Position numbers and translations under genes: made by a program
The notes under the pieces: generated by a model
The model's database searches: none
What the model saw: only the letters and a program-made list of their open reading frames with translations
Told to the model about the DNA's origin: nothing
Part shown: positions 5,743 to 12,523 of the stretch, piece after piece
How the letters are laid out: each line of letters begins with the position of its first letter
Position numbering within the stretch: position 1 is the first letter of the stretch
Source of the DNA: Phycisphaerales bacterium
Lineage (GTDB): Bacteria > Planctomycetota > Phycisphaerae > Sedimentisphaerales > Anaerohalosphaeraceae
Length of the DNA: 16,747 bases
Assembly (NCBI GenBank): GCA_011053245.1
Contig: DRGS01000130.1
Location: 1-16,747 of the forward strand
Direction: 5' to 3'

Positions 5743-7239
5743 ATGTCGAAGAAAAGATCATCGGGTCTGCTTTTGCATATAACTTCGCTTCCTTCCAAAT
5801 ACGGCATCGGCGACCTTGGTCCGGGGGCGTATCGATTTGTTGATTTTCTGTGCGACGCCGGTCAGAAGTTCTGGCAGGTGTTGCCGATCAATCCGGTGGC
5901 GGTCAATACTTACCCATCTCCTTATAGCGGACTCTCTGCCTTTGCGGGTTTTAGCAGTTTGCTTAGTCCGGAGGTTTTATATCGCCAGGGGCTGCTTGGC
6001 AAAAATGAGATCATAACCGAGCGCACGTTTCCTGAAGATCGAGTAGACTACAGAGCCGCGATGAGTTGTAAACGCAAGCTGCTTAATATTGCTTTTGAGC
6101 GTTTTCGTCGGGCCGGATATAACGAGGGGTATTTTGAATTTTGCAAGCGTAATGAAAAGTGGCTTGGCGAGTATGCGGTGTTTATGGCGCTGCGGAATGA
6201 GTACGGCCCGTGGTGGCAGAAATGGCCGAAGGGATTGCGGGATAACAAGGGCCAAGATGTGCAGGCGGCGCGTAAGGCGCTATCAAAAAGGGTCGAGCGT
6301 GAGATGTTCTTTCAATATGAGTTTGACCGTCAGTGGAAAAAGCTTAAGGAGTACTGCAACGGCTGCGGGGTCTCTATCGTAGGAGACATGCCGATCTATG
6401 TCAGCGGCGAAAGCGTAGATGTCTGGGCCAATCCGGATGTTTTCAGACTTTACAAGAATAAGATGCCGCAGTTTGTTTCGGGTACGCCGCCGGATATGTT
6501 CTGTGATTCTGGTCAGCTTTGGGGAAGCCCCGTTTACGACTGGAAGTATTTGAGAGCGACTCGTTACAAATGGTGGCTTGACAGGGTCAGGCGCAACCTT
6601 GAACTTTTTGATATGCTTCGGCTGGACCATTTCAGGGGTTTGGTTTCGTATTGGGAGGTTCCGGCAAGAGCTAAGACGGCAGCAAAAGGTCATTGGGCCC
6701 AAGGAGGCGGACGGAGATTTTTCAATGCGCTTTTTAAACATTATCCGGTCGAGAGATTTGTTGCTGAGGACCTGGGGCATATAACGGACGATGTGCGTAA
6801 GGTGATAAAGCAGTTCGATATAACAAGCAGTCGGGTAGTGATGTTCGGCCTTGACGGTAAGCGAAAGGGCAATGAGCATTGGCCGGGCAATTATGTACGC
6901 AACTGCGTAGCGTATACCGGGACGCATGACAATAATACAGCGGCCGGTTGGTTTGAAAATGAGGCGAGCGACGAGCAGAAGGAGCGGCTATTGGGCAGTG
7001 CGCAGCGGAAGGTCAGCCCGGCGAGGGTAAGTCAGGAGATGGTCGCCCTTGCAATGGCCTCGCGTGCGAAGATGGTAATAGTTCCGATGCAGGATGTGCT
7101 CGGGCTGGGGGCGGACGGGCGTATGAATGTGCCGGGAACCCTGCGAGGAAACTGGGTGTGGCGAGTCAGGGCCAGGCAACTGAATGTGAGGTGCCGGCAG
7201 AAACTGAGATCGGTTACAGCGAGTTTCAGCAGGTTGTAA
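5743..7239 (+). CDS. malQ: 4-alpha-glucanotransferase (amylomaltase, GH77)
   Basis: A 498-residue cytoplasmic enzyme that transfers alpha-1,4-glucan segments between maltooligosaccharides during glycogen or starch turnover. GH77 landmarks are complete. The N-terminus GLLLHITSLPSKYGIGDLG is typical. SVDVWANPDVF (224-234) and GTPPDMF (247-253) are family blocks. The catalytic nucleophile is Asp295 in RLDHFRG, the acid/base Glu342 in VAEDLG and the stabilising Asp396 in TGTHDNNT. The end DVLGLGADGRMNVPGT is also family-typical. The length matches the bacterial type without large insertions. ATG codons at 5740 and 5743 compete; 5743 is preferred because AAAGG (5732-5736) then lies 6 nt upstream. 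It is 82 nt downstream of csrA on the same strand with no terminator between, so co-transcription is likely. It converges with the phosphatase gene 28 nt away, with no clear terminator. Confidence 0.96.
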   Translation: MSKKRSSGLLLHITSLPSKYGIGDLGPGAYRFVDFLCDAGQKFWQVLPINPVAVNTYPSPYSGLSAFAGFSSLLSPEVLYRQGLLGKNEIITERTFPEDRVDYRAAMSCKRKLLNIAFERFRRAGYNEGYFEFCKRNEKWLGEYAVFMALRNEYGPWWQKWPKGLRDNKGQDVQAARKALSKRVEREMFFQYEFDRQWKKLKEYCNGCGVSIVGDMPIYVSGESVDVWANPDVFRLYKNKMPQFVSGTPPDMFCDSGQLWGSPVYDWKYLRATRYKWWLDRVRRNLELFDMLRLDHFRGLVSYWEVPARAKTAAKGHWAQGGGRRFFNALFKHYPVERFVAEDLGHITDDVRKVIKQFDITSSRVVMFGLDGKRKGNEHWPGNYVRNCVAYTGTHDNNTAAGWFENEASDEQKERLLGSAQRKVSPARVSQEMVALAMASRAKMVIVPMQDVLGLGADGRMNVPGTLRGNWVWRVRARQLNVRCRQKLRSVTASFSRL

Positions 7240-7267
7240 TACCAATGGGTGCAATTGCGGGGTTTTC

Positions 7268-8062
7268 TCAGTTATTTGTTTTTGCTTTTCTTTTATATTC
7301 CACAACCACTACTGTAATATTATCGTGGCCACCTGCTTTGTTGGCTTTGCTTACGAGTTCTTTGCATATCTCCAGACAATTTTGCCCGTTTTGCAGTAAC
7401 TGACCAATGGTCTCATCGTCGAGCATATCCGTCAAACCGTCCGTACACAGCAGCAGCTTATCACCTTTCTCAATCGCAAATGATTTGACAAACGGCTCAG
7501 CTTTATCGTCCATCCCGACATAATGCGTAAGCTGCCCGGTAGCCTCGTGGTCGGCTGCTTCTTCGGGTTCAATACGTCCTTCTTCGATGAGTTCATTTAT
7601 GACAGAATGATCCTTTGTGATCTGCTTTATTTTCTCTGCCCGGAGCAGATATACGCGGCTGTCCCCCAAACTGGCGATATATGCCCGGCCAAAGCGGACC
7701 ATTGCAACTGCGACCGTTGCCCCCATATCTTTGTAGCCGCTCTCGCTTTCTCCTTCCATCCAGAGGTGGTAGCTCTGGCCGATTATTACTTTACCAAACA
7801 TTTGCAGCACGGCCCGTGTGCTTTCATTTTTGAATTTATCAAGGCTTGTTTCTATCGCAACCGGCATATCCTCGGCGACTATCTTCGACGCAAGCGCGCC
7901 TCCCCGGTGGCCGCCCATGCCATCGGAAATAAGGAACAGCCCAATTTCTTCCTCGACAAAGAAGGCGTCCTCATTCTCGTCCCGCTGTCTGCCCTTATCC
8001 GTAGCAGCCGCCCAGTTAAAAGCCGGATACCCTTGCGAATTGTTATCATGCTCAAGCTTCAT
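7268..8062 (-). CDS. PP2C-family Ser/Thr protein phosphatase (PrpC/Stp type)
   Basis: A 264-residue cytoplasmic metal-dependent phosphatase that would reverse Ser/Thr phosphorylation. The PPM motifs are all present: RDENEDAF (27-34, with metal-binding and phosphate-contacting residues), SDGMGGH (46-52), GATVAVAMV (114-122), SLGDSRVYLL (131-140), DHS (151-153), CTDGLTD (206-212) and GGHDNITVVVV (244-254). No signal peptide or membrane segment, so it acts inside the cell. AAAGGA lies just upstream of the ATG. It starts 12 nt after the stop of the kinase gene and is certainly in the same operon, forming an opposing kinase/phosphatase pair as in Bacillus prkC-prpC and mycobacterial pstP loci. The C-terminal tail (YKRKAKTNN) is short and basic. 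Confidence 0.95.
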   Translation of the reverse strand: MKLEHDNNSQGYPAFNWAAATDKGRQRDENEDAFFVEEEIGLFLISDGMGGHRGGALASKIVAEDMPVAIETSLDKFKNESTRAVLQMFGKVIIGQSYHLWMEGESESGYKDMGATVAVAMVRFGRAYIASLGDSRVYLLRAEKIKQITKDHSVINELIEEGRIEPEEAADHEATGQLTHYVGMDDKAEPFVKSFAIEKGDKLLLCTDGLTDMLDDETIGQLLQNGQNCLEICKELVSKANKAGGHDNITVVVVEYKRKAKTNN

Positions 8063-8074
8063 ATTTTCCTTTAG

Positions 8075-9409
8075 CTATCGTATCAGTCTCAATTTGCACC
8101 ACGGGCAGTAATTCCAGAAATTCGAATCGACCGACCAACCGCACCTTCCGCAAACTTCCGGAAAGGGCCAGACATGCCATGGCTGACTTACCTTTCGCCT
8201 GCACCAAGGACAATAATGCATAAACCGCATTACTTTTCCGTTACAATGGCTGCACCGGTCGTGGTAGCTGAGGGGCACCGCTATATCACTGTCTTGCGGC
8301 TTGAAGCCGGCTCCGTAGCACCACGGGCAGTAATGCCAATTACCCAACATTCCCTTGTGGCAACGCCAGCAAATATAGTCAAACGAGCTGCAGTCATCGA
8401 ACCTGTTTCGCTTGCTGGAGCACCACGGGCAAACAGTCATACTCTCTGCTACCGGCTCGCCGCACTCGGCACATGGGAAAATGACCGGGAAGATTTTTTT
8501 GTAACGCTTAATGAAAGCCTCTCGTCTTACCTGTTTCCAGTTACGCCTGCCTGTATCCGTGCCGGCAATTGCTCCATTGCTTTGCAGTACTTTCGGAGTT
8601 GCCTGTTTAAGTGCCGCCAGCATTGCGTTTGCACTGGCAAAACGTTTTGCCGGGTCGACCTTGACAGCCTTTTTTATAAAAGCCGCGAACTCGGTACTCG
8701 TACGCTCCTTAAGTCGTTCATGCCCCTTGAACGGCCACTTGAAAGGCCATCCGGGCAAGAAGCCGGTTAGATATTGGTAAAGGATCAGTCCCGTCGAAAA
8801 GCAATCGCTTCGGTATGTCGGCTTTCCGTATGCCTGCTCGGGCGCGACATAACCAGGAGTGCCGTAATCATCGACGGTTTTCATGCGACCCTTGACTTCG
8901 ATGCCTATTCCGAAGTCACCTATCATCACATGACCGTCGGGAAACAGAAAAATGTTGCCGGGCGTTACGTCACAGTGAACCAGTTTTTTGCGGTGGGCAT
9001 AGCCGAGCCCCTCAAGGACCTGGGCCGTTATCGAAATAATCCTCCTTGGACTCATCGGCTTATAACAATCGGCTAAGGTTCTCTCGGAAAGCCCAGTAGC
9101 GAGAACGGCATGGCCGTCGATTATCGCGGCGTTTTTAATTGGCATAATGTGTTTGTGCCGCAACTGGGCAACAAGGCGAACCTCACGCAATATCGTCTGG
9201 TTATCCCGCATTCCGTAAACGTCGGCTCCGGGGATCTTAAGGGCAACCCATATTCCCTCGACCATATCGCGGGCTTTCCAGACTTCACAATATCCCCCTT
9301 CGCCTAATCGCTTGTCAAGGCGATATTTACCGAGCTTCAGTCCCCGCCTTAACTTAATGGCTTCGGCGCGATCCTTAGCTTGCTTTCCTGTAGCGTCAAT
9401 TGTTTCCAT
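8075..9409 (-). CDS. Soluble Ser/Thr protein kinase with four C-terminal CxxC/CPWC zinc-ribbon units
   Basis: A 444-residue protein. The Hanks-type kinase domain (about 28-268) has the glycine loop GEGGYCEV (36-43), Lys58 in VALK, Glu76, the catalytic loop HCDVTPGNIF (145-154), DFG (165-167) and GTPGYVAPE (183-191). HCD replaces the usual HRD, so this is a non-RD kinase, although Asp147 and Asn152 remain. After a short linker come four zinc-ribbon-like units with Cys pairs at 313/316 and 327/330, 347/350 and 361/364, 386/389 and 400/403, and 420/423 and 435/438. Each ends in CPWC. No transmembrane segment is present, unlike PASTA-type kinases. The ribbons may bind protein, nucleic acid or membrane partners; this is inference. 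First gene of the kinase-phosphatase operon. ATG at 9409 is used; the ribosome binding site is weak. Confidence 0.93.
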   Translation of the reverse strand: METIDATGKQAKDRAEAIKLRRGLKLGKYRLDKRLGEGGYCEVWKARDMVEGIWVALKIPGADVYGMRDNQTILREVRLVAQLRHKHIMPIKNAAIIDGHAVLATGLSERTLADCYKPMSPRRIISITAQVLEGLGYAHRKKLVHCDVTPGNIFLFPDGHVMIGDFGIGIEVKGRMKTVDDYGTPGYVAPEQAYGKPTYRSDCFSTGLILYQYLTGFLPGWPFKWPFKGHERLKERTSTEFAAFIKKAVKVDPAKRFASANAMLAALKQATPKVLQSNGAIAGTDTGRRNWKQVRREAFIKRYKKIFPVIFPCAECGEPVAESMTVCPWCSSKRNRFDDCSSFDYICWRCHKGMLGNWHYCPWCYGAGFKPQDSDIAVPLSYHDRCSHCNGKVMRFMHYCPWCRRKVSQPWHVWPFPEVCGRCGWSVDSNFWNYCPWCKLRLIR

Positions 9410-9460
9410 CCCAAAGGGTCCCCGCCTTAACTCAACGACAAATCTTGATTCAATGCGGGT

Positions 9461-9489
9461 ATTATACCTGTGTTCTTATCCGGCTGTAA
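9461..9489 (-). promoter_or_regulatory. Promoter of the kinase-phosphatase operon
   Basis: On the minus strand TTTACA (9489-9484), a 17-nt spacer and a perfect TATAAT (9466-9461) form a strong sigma70-type promoter. The predicted start is near 9454, about 45 nt before the kinase ATG. Confidence 0.7.
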
Positions 9490-9660
9490 AGCATTTTTTC
9501 GTGTCATCCAGAGGGCGATGGATATGAGACAAGTTCTGGGAGGTATTATTTCCGGTTGGGCTGGTTAAGTGGGCCCCGAATCGGGTCGATATTAATAACA
9601 CGGAAAGCGGGAGAGAGAGAGCGTGAACTGGGATTATTATTATAAGTTACTGTGATTACT

Positions 9661-9828
9661 ATGTTTAATCTATTGAAAAAAAGATCTCTCACATGGAACT
9701 GGAAGACCAAGGATGTCGAGATCAGTCTCTATCCGAGTAACCGAAGCTGTGTGAAACAGGATATGAGCAACGTCCGCCCACATCAGATGCCGCCGCTTAT
9801 GGTGCGTAAAGCTATGTGGCGTAGATAG
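9661..9828 (+). CDS. Weak 55-codon ORF, doubtful
   Basis: It opens MFNLLKKRSLTWNWKTKDVE and ends MVRKAMWRR before a TAG. It is basic and Met-rich, with no signal peptide, no recognised family and no Shine-Dalgarno ahead of the ATG. It may be a small basic protein, the remnant of a lost gene, or chance. It is listed because it is the longest plus-strand frame in an otherwise empty 950-bp stretch. Confidence 0.15.
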   Translation: MFNLLKKRSLTWNWKTKDVEISLYPSNRSCVKQDMSNVRPHQMPPLMVRKAMWRR

Positions 9829-9866
9829 TTACGAGAGAGTCGTCCATTACGGGCGAGAAATACGAT

Positions 9867-9947
9867 AAAAGGGGCACAAGGCTCTGCGCAAGCAAATCTG
9901 CTGCAGGGCTATTTTTATGCGCTCATCTGACCGAAAACGCCCCTTTA
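9867..9947 (+). ncRNA. Candidate structured RNA element (nested inverted repeats)
   Basis: An outer stem AAAGGGGC (9868-9875) with GCCCCTTT (9939-9946) is a perfect 8-bp match. An inner stem GCTCTGC (9881-9887) with GCAGGGC (9903-9909) is 7 bp including one G-U pair and can be widened by G-U pairs on each side. A 29-nt single-stranded region (9910-9938) separates the inner 3' arm from the outer one. No family recognised, no clear promoter directly upstream. Could be an RNA gene, a cis element or a mobile-element remnant. Confidence 0.3.
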
Positions 9948-10077
9948 GTCAATATTAATGACCCTGTTTTTGTGCGATTTAGCGCATTTTTCCAACATCC
10001 CAAATGCTCCTTTAGGACCCCCAAAACCCCCTAAATCCAAAAAAACAGAAAAATTTTTAAAATCTCAAGAAAAACTC

Positions 10078-10106
10078 TTGCAATGCCGAATGAATATGTA
10101 TATACT
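10078..10106 (+). promoter_or_regulatory. Promoter of the candidate small RNA
   Basis: TTGCAA (10078-10083), a 17-nt spacer and TATACT (10101-10106) form a sigma70-type promoter with ideal spacing. Predicted start of transcription about 10113. Confidence 0.65.
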
Positions 10107-10112
10107 ACTAAC

Positions 10113-10239
10113 ATAAGAAAAGGCTCTTTTCTCTTTTATAACTCTTGGAGTTGAGACAGTAAGATAAAATAATAAATTTGAAATCTTTAATTATTATTGT
10201 CTCAACAAGGCTGACGTCGGCGGATGTCAGCCTTTTTTT
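10113..10239 (+). ncRNA. Candidate free-standing small RNA (about 127 nt) with three hairpins
   Basis: The predicted transcript runs from the promoter at 10078-10106 to the terminator at 10207-10239. Hairpin 1 is AGAAAAG-GCT-CTTTTCT (10116-10132). Hairpin 2 has a 9-bp closing stem GTTGAGACA (10150-10158) with TGTCTCAAC (10198-10206) and an A/T-rich inner part that can pair AATAAT with ATTATT. Hairpin 3 is the terminator, directly abutting hairpin 2. A small alternative hairpin AACTC-TTG-GAGTT (10140-10152) competes with the 5' arm of hairpin 2. No ORF with a ribosome binding site lies inside. GGA occurs in TTGGAG (near 10148) and in the terminator loop (10222-10224), so CsrA binding is possible but unproven. 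No Rfam family recognised by eye. Confidence 0.55.
10207..10239 (+). terminator. Strong intrinsic terminator
   Basis: AAGGCTGAC (10207-10215) pairs perfectly with GTCAGCCTT (10226-10234) around a 10-nt loop, followed by seven T residues (10233-10239). This is the clearest rho-independent terminator in the window, and no protein gene lies directly upstream of it. Confidence 0.85.
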
Positions 10240-10267
10240 ATGCGCTGACATTCCGCAATGATGCTGC

Positions 10268-10295
10268 TTGCATTAACCCCCAACATCACTATAAT
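10268..10295 (+). promoter_or_regulatory. Probable promoter of the release-factor-like / rho operon
   Basis: A perfect TATAAT (10290-10295) is preceded at 16 nt by TTGCAT (10268-10273), a partial -35 match. The predicted start is about 10302, giving a leader of about 60 nt before the ATG at 10364. Confidence 0.45.
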
Positions 10296-10326
10296 CCAAC
10301 TTGTGAAAGAGCTTTTCTACAGAGCA

Positions 10327-10340
10327 GGTCTGACCCCTTT
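10327..10340 (-). repeat. Possible second REP-like motif
   Basis: Read on the minus strand, AAAGGGGTCAGACC resembles dispersed GGGGTCAG-type motifs found around Y1-transposase remnants in environmental genomes. It contains the short palindrome GGTC-T-GACC (10327-10335). It lies in the leader of the release-factor-like gene. Single copy here. Confidence 0.3.
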
Positions 10341-10363
10341 AATTCTCGCTTAGATTTACCTAT

Positions 10364-10714
10364 ATGATTAACTTTGGTATTACAGAACGAAAGAAAGAAG
10401 CACTTGATCAGCGTATGGGTAAGTGTGGTCTGTTTGAAAGGGATATTGAGGAGTCGTTCGTTCGCAGCGGTGGGGCGGGAGGTCAGAAGGTTAATAAAAC
10501 TTCCAGCTGCGTTCACTTGAAACATATCCCCAGCGGTTTGGCGGTCAAGGTTCAAAAGAGTCGCAGTCAGGTATTGAATCGTTATTATGCCAGAAAGCAA
10601 ATGTGTGAATTGTTAGAGAATAAGCTGCTGGGAAAAGATAGCCCGAAAGCAAAAAAGTTAGAGAAGATCAGGAAGCAGAAAAACAGGAGAAAGCGGAGAA
10701 CTTCTTCGCAGTAA
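10364..10714 (+). CDS. Release-factor-like GGQ peptidyl-tRNA hydrolase (ArfB / C12orf65-type)
   Basis: A 116-residue protein with only the RF-1 catalytic domain. The core is SFVRSGGAGGQKVNKTSSCV, with the GGQ tripeptide at 39-41, which enters the ribosomal peptidyl transferase centre and hydrolyses peptidyl-tRNA. VQKSRSQVLNRYYARKQM follows, as in class I release factors. The basic C-terminal tail (KKLEKIRKQKNRRKRRTSSQ) resembles the ArfB/YaeJ tail that senses an empty mRNA channel, so it probably rescues stalled ribosomes. The codon-recognition domains of RF1/RF2 are absent, and the protein is too short to be prfH. The ATG at 10364 lacks a good Shine-Dalgarno but gives the family-typical N-terminus (ERKKEALDQRM); a start at 10415 would cut it. 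It is 20 nt upstream of rho and presumably co-transcribed. Confidence 0.88.
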   Translation: MINFGITERKKEALDQRMGKCGLFERDIEESFVRSGGAGGQKVNKTSSCVHLKHIPSGLAVKVQKSRSQVLNRYYARKQMCELLENKLLGKDSPKAKKLEKIRKQKNRRKRRTSSQ

Positions 10715-10734
10715 AAACTAAGTCGGGACTTCTT

Positions 10735-11895
10735 ATGCCAGATACAATTACCGGAATACTGAAAGGTTTGGGCAGACAGCAATTTGCGGTCAGGACGCCG
10801 GATCGTTCTTATCGAATGGAACAACATGAGATCATGGTTTCGCCGGAATTAGCCAGGCAATATAACCTTGTCGAAGGGGCGGCGGTTACAGGTCAGGTTA
10901 AACGAACGAAAGGTAAGTCGCAACTGGTATCTATCGAAACACTTGGCAAGATGGCGCCAAAGGCTTTCGAGAAAAGGCCGCGATTTAAGGATATGGTAGC
11001 GATCGATCCGCATCAGCGATTTGAGCTTGGACTTTGCGGCAATGAGAGCATGCGGATAATAGATCTGATAGCGCCAATAGGCAAGGGCACGCGGCAATTG
11101 ATCGTCTCGCCGCCTAAGGCCGGTAAGACGGTCCTCTTGGAACAGATCGCAACCGGCATACATGAATGCTCGCCCGAGACTCGCATCATCGTGTTGCTGA
11201 TAGATGAGCGTCCCGAAGAAGTGACGCAGTTTCGCAGGACCGCAACGTGCGCTGAAGTGATAGCCAGTACGAGCGACCAAAGCGTTGACGAACATGTCGC
11301 TCTTGCTGAGCTGATGCTTTGTCACGTTCAAAATGAACTGGAATGCGGTCGTGACGTTGTGGTGCTGATCGATAGCCTTACAAGGATCGGACGAGCGTTT
11401 AATAACCGTGGTCATCGCAAGGGCCAGCGGCGAGGCGGTACTATGAGCGGCGGTCTGGAATCCGGCGCTATGGAGATACCGCGGAGGCTGTTCGGGCTTG
11501 CACGTTCTATAGAGAATTCAGGGTCAGTGACCATCATCGCTACATGCCTGATCAATACCGGTTCGCGAATGGATCAACTGATATATGAAGAGTTCAAGGG
11601 GACCGGCAACAGCGAGGTCGTGCTGGATAGATCTCTGGCTGAGGCGAGAATTTTTCCGGCTATCGATATTCCTGCCAGCGGGACACGAAAAGAAGCCTGT
11701 CTATACAGCCCTGCCCACAATCAGGGCCTTGCTACGCTTAGACGCGTATTGTCAAACTACGGGCCCCGGGATGCCATGAAAAGTTTATTTATGCTGCTAA
11801 ATAAGTATCGTGATAACAGTGCTTTTCTCGAAAGTATGTGCTCGGGAAACGGGCGACGACAAGGTCACACTAATTCACGCGGACCTGTACGTTGA
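10735..11895 (+). CDS. rho: Transcription termination factor Rho, short form lacking the N-terminal helical domain
   Basis: A 386-residue hexameric RNA-dependent ATPase/helicase homologue. Residues 4-70 correspond to the cold-shock-like RNA-binding domain (ITGILKGLGRQQFAV...VSPELARQYNLVEG). The roughly 45-residue N-terminal helix bundle of E. coli Rho is missing. The motor has Walker A PPKAGKTV (126-133), the catalytic DERPEEV (157-163), Walker B VVVLID (208-213), the R-loop EEFKGTGN (285-292) and SGTRKE (315-320). In the Q-loop the usual SGKVLTGG reads RGGTMSGG, so the loop lysine of E. coli is replaced by Gly, next to a basic RKGQRR stretch. The C-terminus LLNKYRDNSAFLESM is family-like, with a 20-residue unrelated tail. 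The ATG at 10735 has a weak ribosome binding site. The 3' end overlaps the convergent 3D-domain gene by 26 nt. Whether it is the main Rho of the cell or a paralogue cannot be told. Confidence 0.93.
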   Translation: MPDTITGILKGLGRQQFAVRTPDRSYRMEQHEIMVSPELARQYNLVEGAAVTGQVKRTKGKSQLVSIETLGKMAPKAFEKRPRFKDMVAIDPHQRFELGLCGNESMRIIDLIAPIGKGTRQLIVSPPKAGKTVLLEQIATGIHECSPETRIIVLLIDERPEEVTQFRRTATCAEVIASTSDQSVDEHVALAELMLCHVQNELECGRDVVVLIDSLTRIGRAFNNRGHRKGQRRGGTMSGGLESGAMEIPRRLFGLARSIENSGSVTIIATCLINTGSRMDQLIYEEFKGTGNSEVVLDRSLAEARIFPAIDIPASGTRKEACLYSPAHNQGLATLRRVLSNYGPRDAMKSLFMLLNKYRDNSAFLESMCSGNGRRQGHTNSRGPVR

Positions 11896-12523
11896 GGTAT
11901 TTTCGTCCCCATTTGCGGGCGGTTCTGTGCGAGTTGAAGAATACGTCCAGGCGGTTGCCCTTGATCACTCTGCCGCGGTCCATAACCTCTACCGCTCTGT
12001 CCCTGTTGTATCCAGGTACGATAAGCTCGGTACCGAAGCGATACCTCTTATCGGCTGCGACGAATACATCGCCTCTGCGTATCCTGTGCATATTCGCCGT
12101 TCTGCCGTCCGAGTTCCTGCCGCAGCATATCCTGCACGCACAGTATGCGGTAACACGCATCCGCACCGTCTGCCACTGAGGCTTGCCCTCATCGCCGATC
12201 AGATCAGGGATCGTAATGTTGAGCGCTTCGATAAGCTTGTCGTCATCGTCAAGGACTGCCGGCTCTGGCGATAATGCTTTGGCAGCAACCTGCCGATGTT
12301 CCTGCTCTGGCAACGCGGAATTCTGCACCACTGTATTACTTAGCATTACGACTTTGCGACCCGTCAATAATTTGAGACCGACGACAGAGATGAAAAGATA
12401 AAAGATCCCCAGTGCTAATCCGATGATGGTTGCTGATGCGGGCCGGGATGCGACGCCAACGAAATTTCTCAAGAATTTTTTCAACCGAATGACACTTGTC
12501 ATCGACACTAACTGCGCAAACAT
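11870..12523 (-). CDS. Membrane-anchored 3D-domain protein, putative peptidoglycan-active enzyme
   Basis: A 217-residue protein. Residues 31-54 are a single membrane segment (TIIGLALGIFYLFISVVGLKLL), a linker follows (55-115), and the 3D domain covers 119-215. That domain opens VRMRVTAYCACRICCGRNSDG, with the Cys-rich turn typical of the family, and continues with FGTELIVPGY, AVEVMDRGRVIKGNRLDVFF and WGRKYL. Conserved Asp182 and Asp193 are two of the three aspartates that name the domain. 3D domains occur in resuscitation/stationary-phase (Sps), YocH and MltA-like lytic proteins, so a role in cutting cell-wall glycan is likely but inferred. It would sit in the inner membrane with the domain outside. 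A GAGGA directly abuts the ATG at 12523, too close to be ideal; Met8 at 12502 is an alternative. The 3' end overlaps rho. Confidence 0.87.
   Translation of the reverse strand: MFAQLVSMTSVIRLKKFLRNFVGVASRPASATIIGLALGIFYLFISVVGLKLLTGRKVVMLSNTVVQNSALPEQEHRQVAAKALSPEPAVLDDDDKLIEALNITIPDLIGDEGKPQWQTVRMRVTAYCACRICCGRNSDGRTANMHRIRRGDVFVAADKRYRFGTELIVPGYNRDRAVEVMDRGRVIKGNRLDVFFNSHRTARKWGRKYLNVQVRVN

Larger units (their letters stand above)
9490..10077. other. Long non-coding spacer between the kinase promoter and the small-RNA locus (588 bp)
   Basis: No credible conserved protein gene is seen. The contents are a GGCCCCGAATCGGGTC inverted repeat near 9571-9586, a purine run GGGAGAGAGAGAGCG near 9609, one weak 55-codon ORF (9661-9828), a double inverted repeat (9867-9947), a weak TGCG/CGCA hairpin with a T-run (about 9972-9991), and an A/C-rich tract (10000-10080) free of G-rich sequence. 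The GC content of 9831-9950 resembles genes more than spacer, which suggests an RNA or a gene remnant. Confidence 0.45.

Noticed and set aside
7523..8074. A 183-codon plus-strand frame opposite the PP2C gene
   Set aside because: Antisense to a fully conserved phosphatase and without any recognisable domain.
9518..9568. A 16-codon ORF opening MDMRQVLGG
   Set aside because: Too short, with a poorly placed AGAGGG and no promoter on that strand; nothing beyond chance supports it.
9867..9991. The structured spacer as tmRNA, RNase P RNA or 6S RNA
   Set aside because: No tRNA-like ends, no GAGGAAAGTCC-type RNase P core and no long closing stem with a central bubble could be identified.
10083..10157. 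A short leader-peptide ORF (starting MPNEYVYTTN) overlapping the small RNA
   Set aside because: Its ATG lies upstream of the predicted start of transcription, between the -35 and -10 boxes, and has no Shine-Dalgarno.
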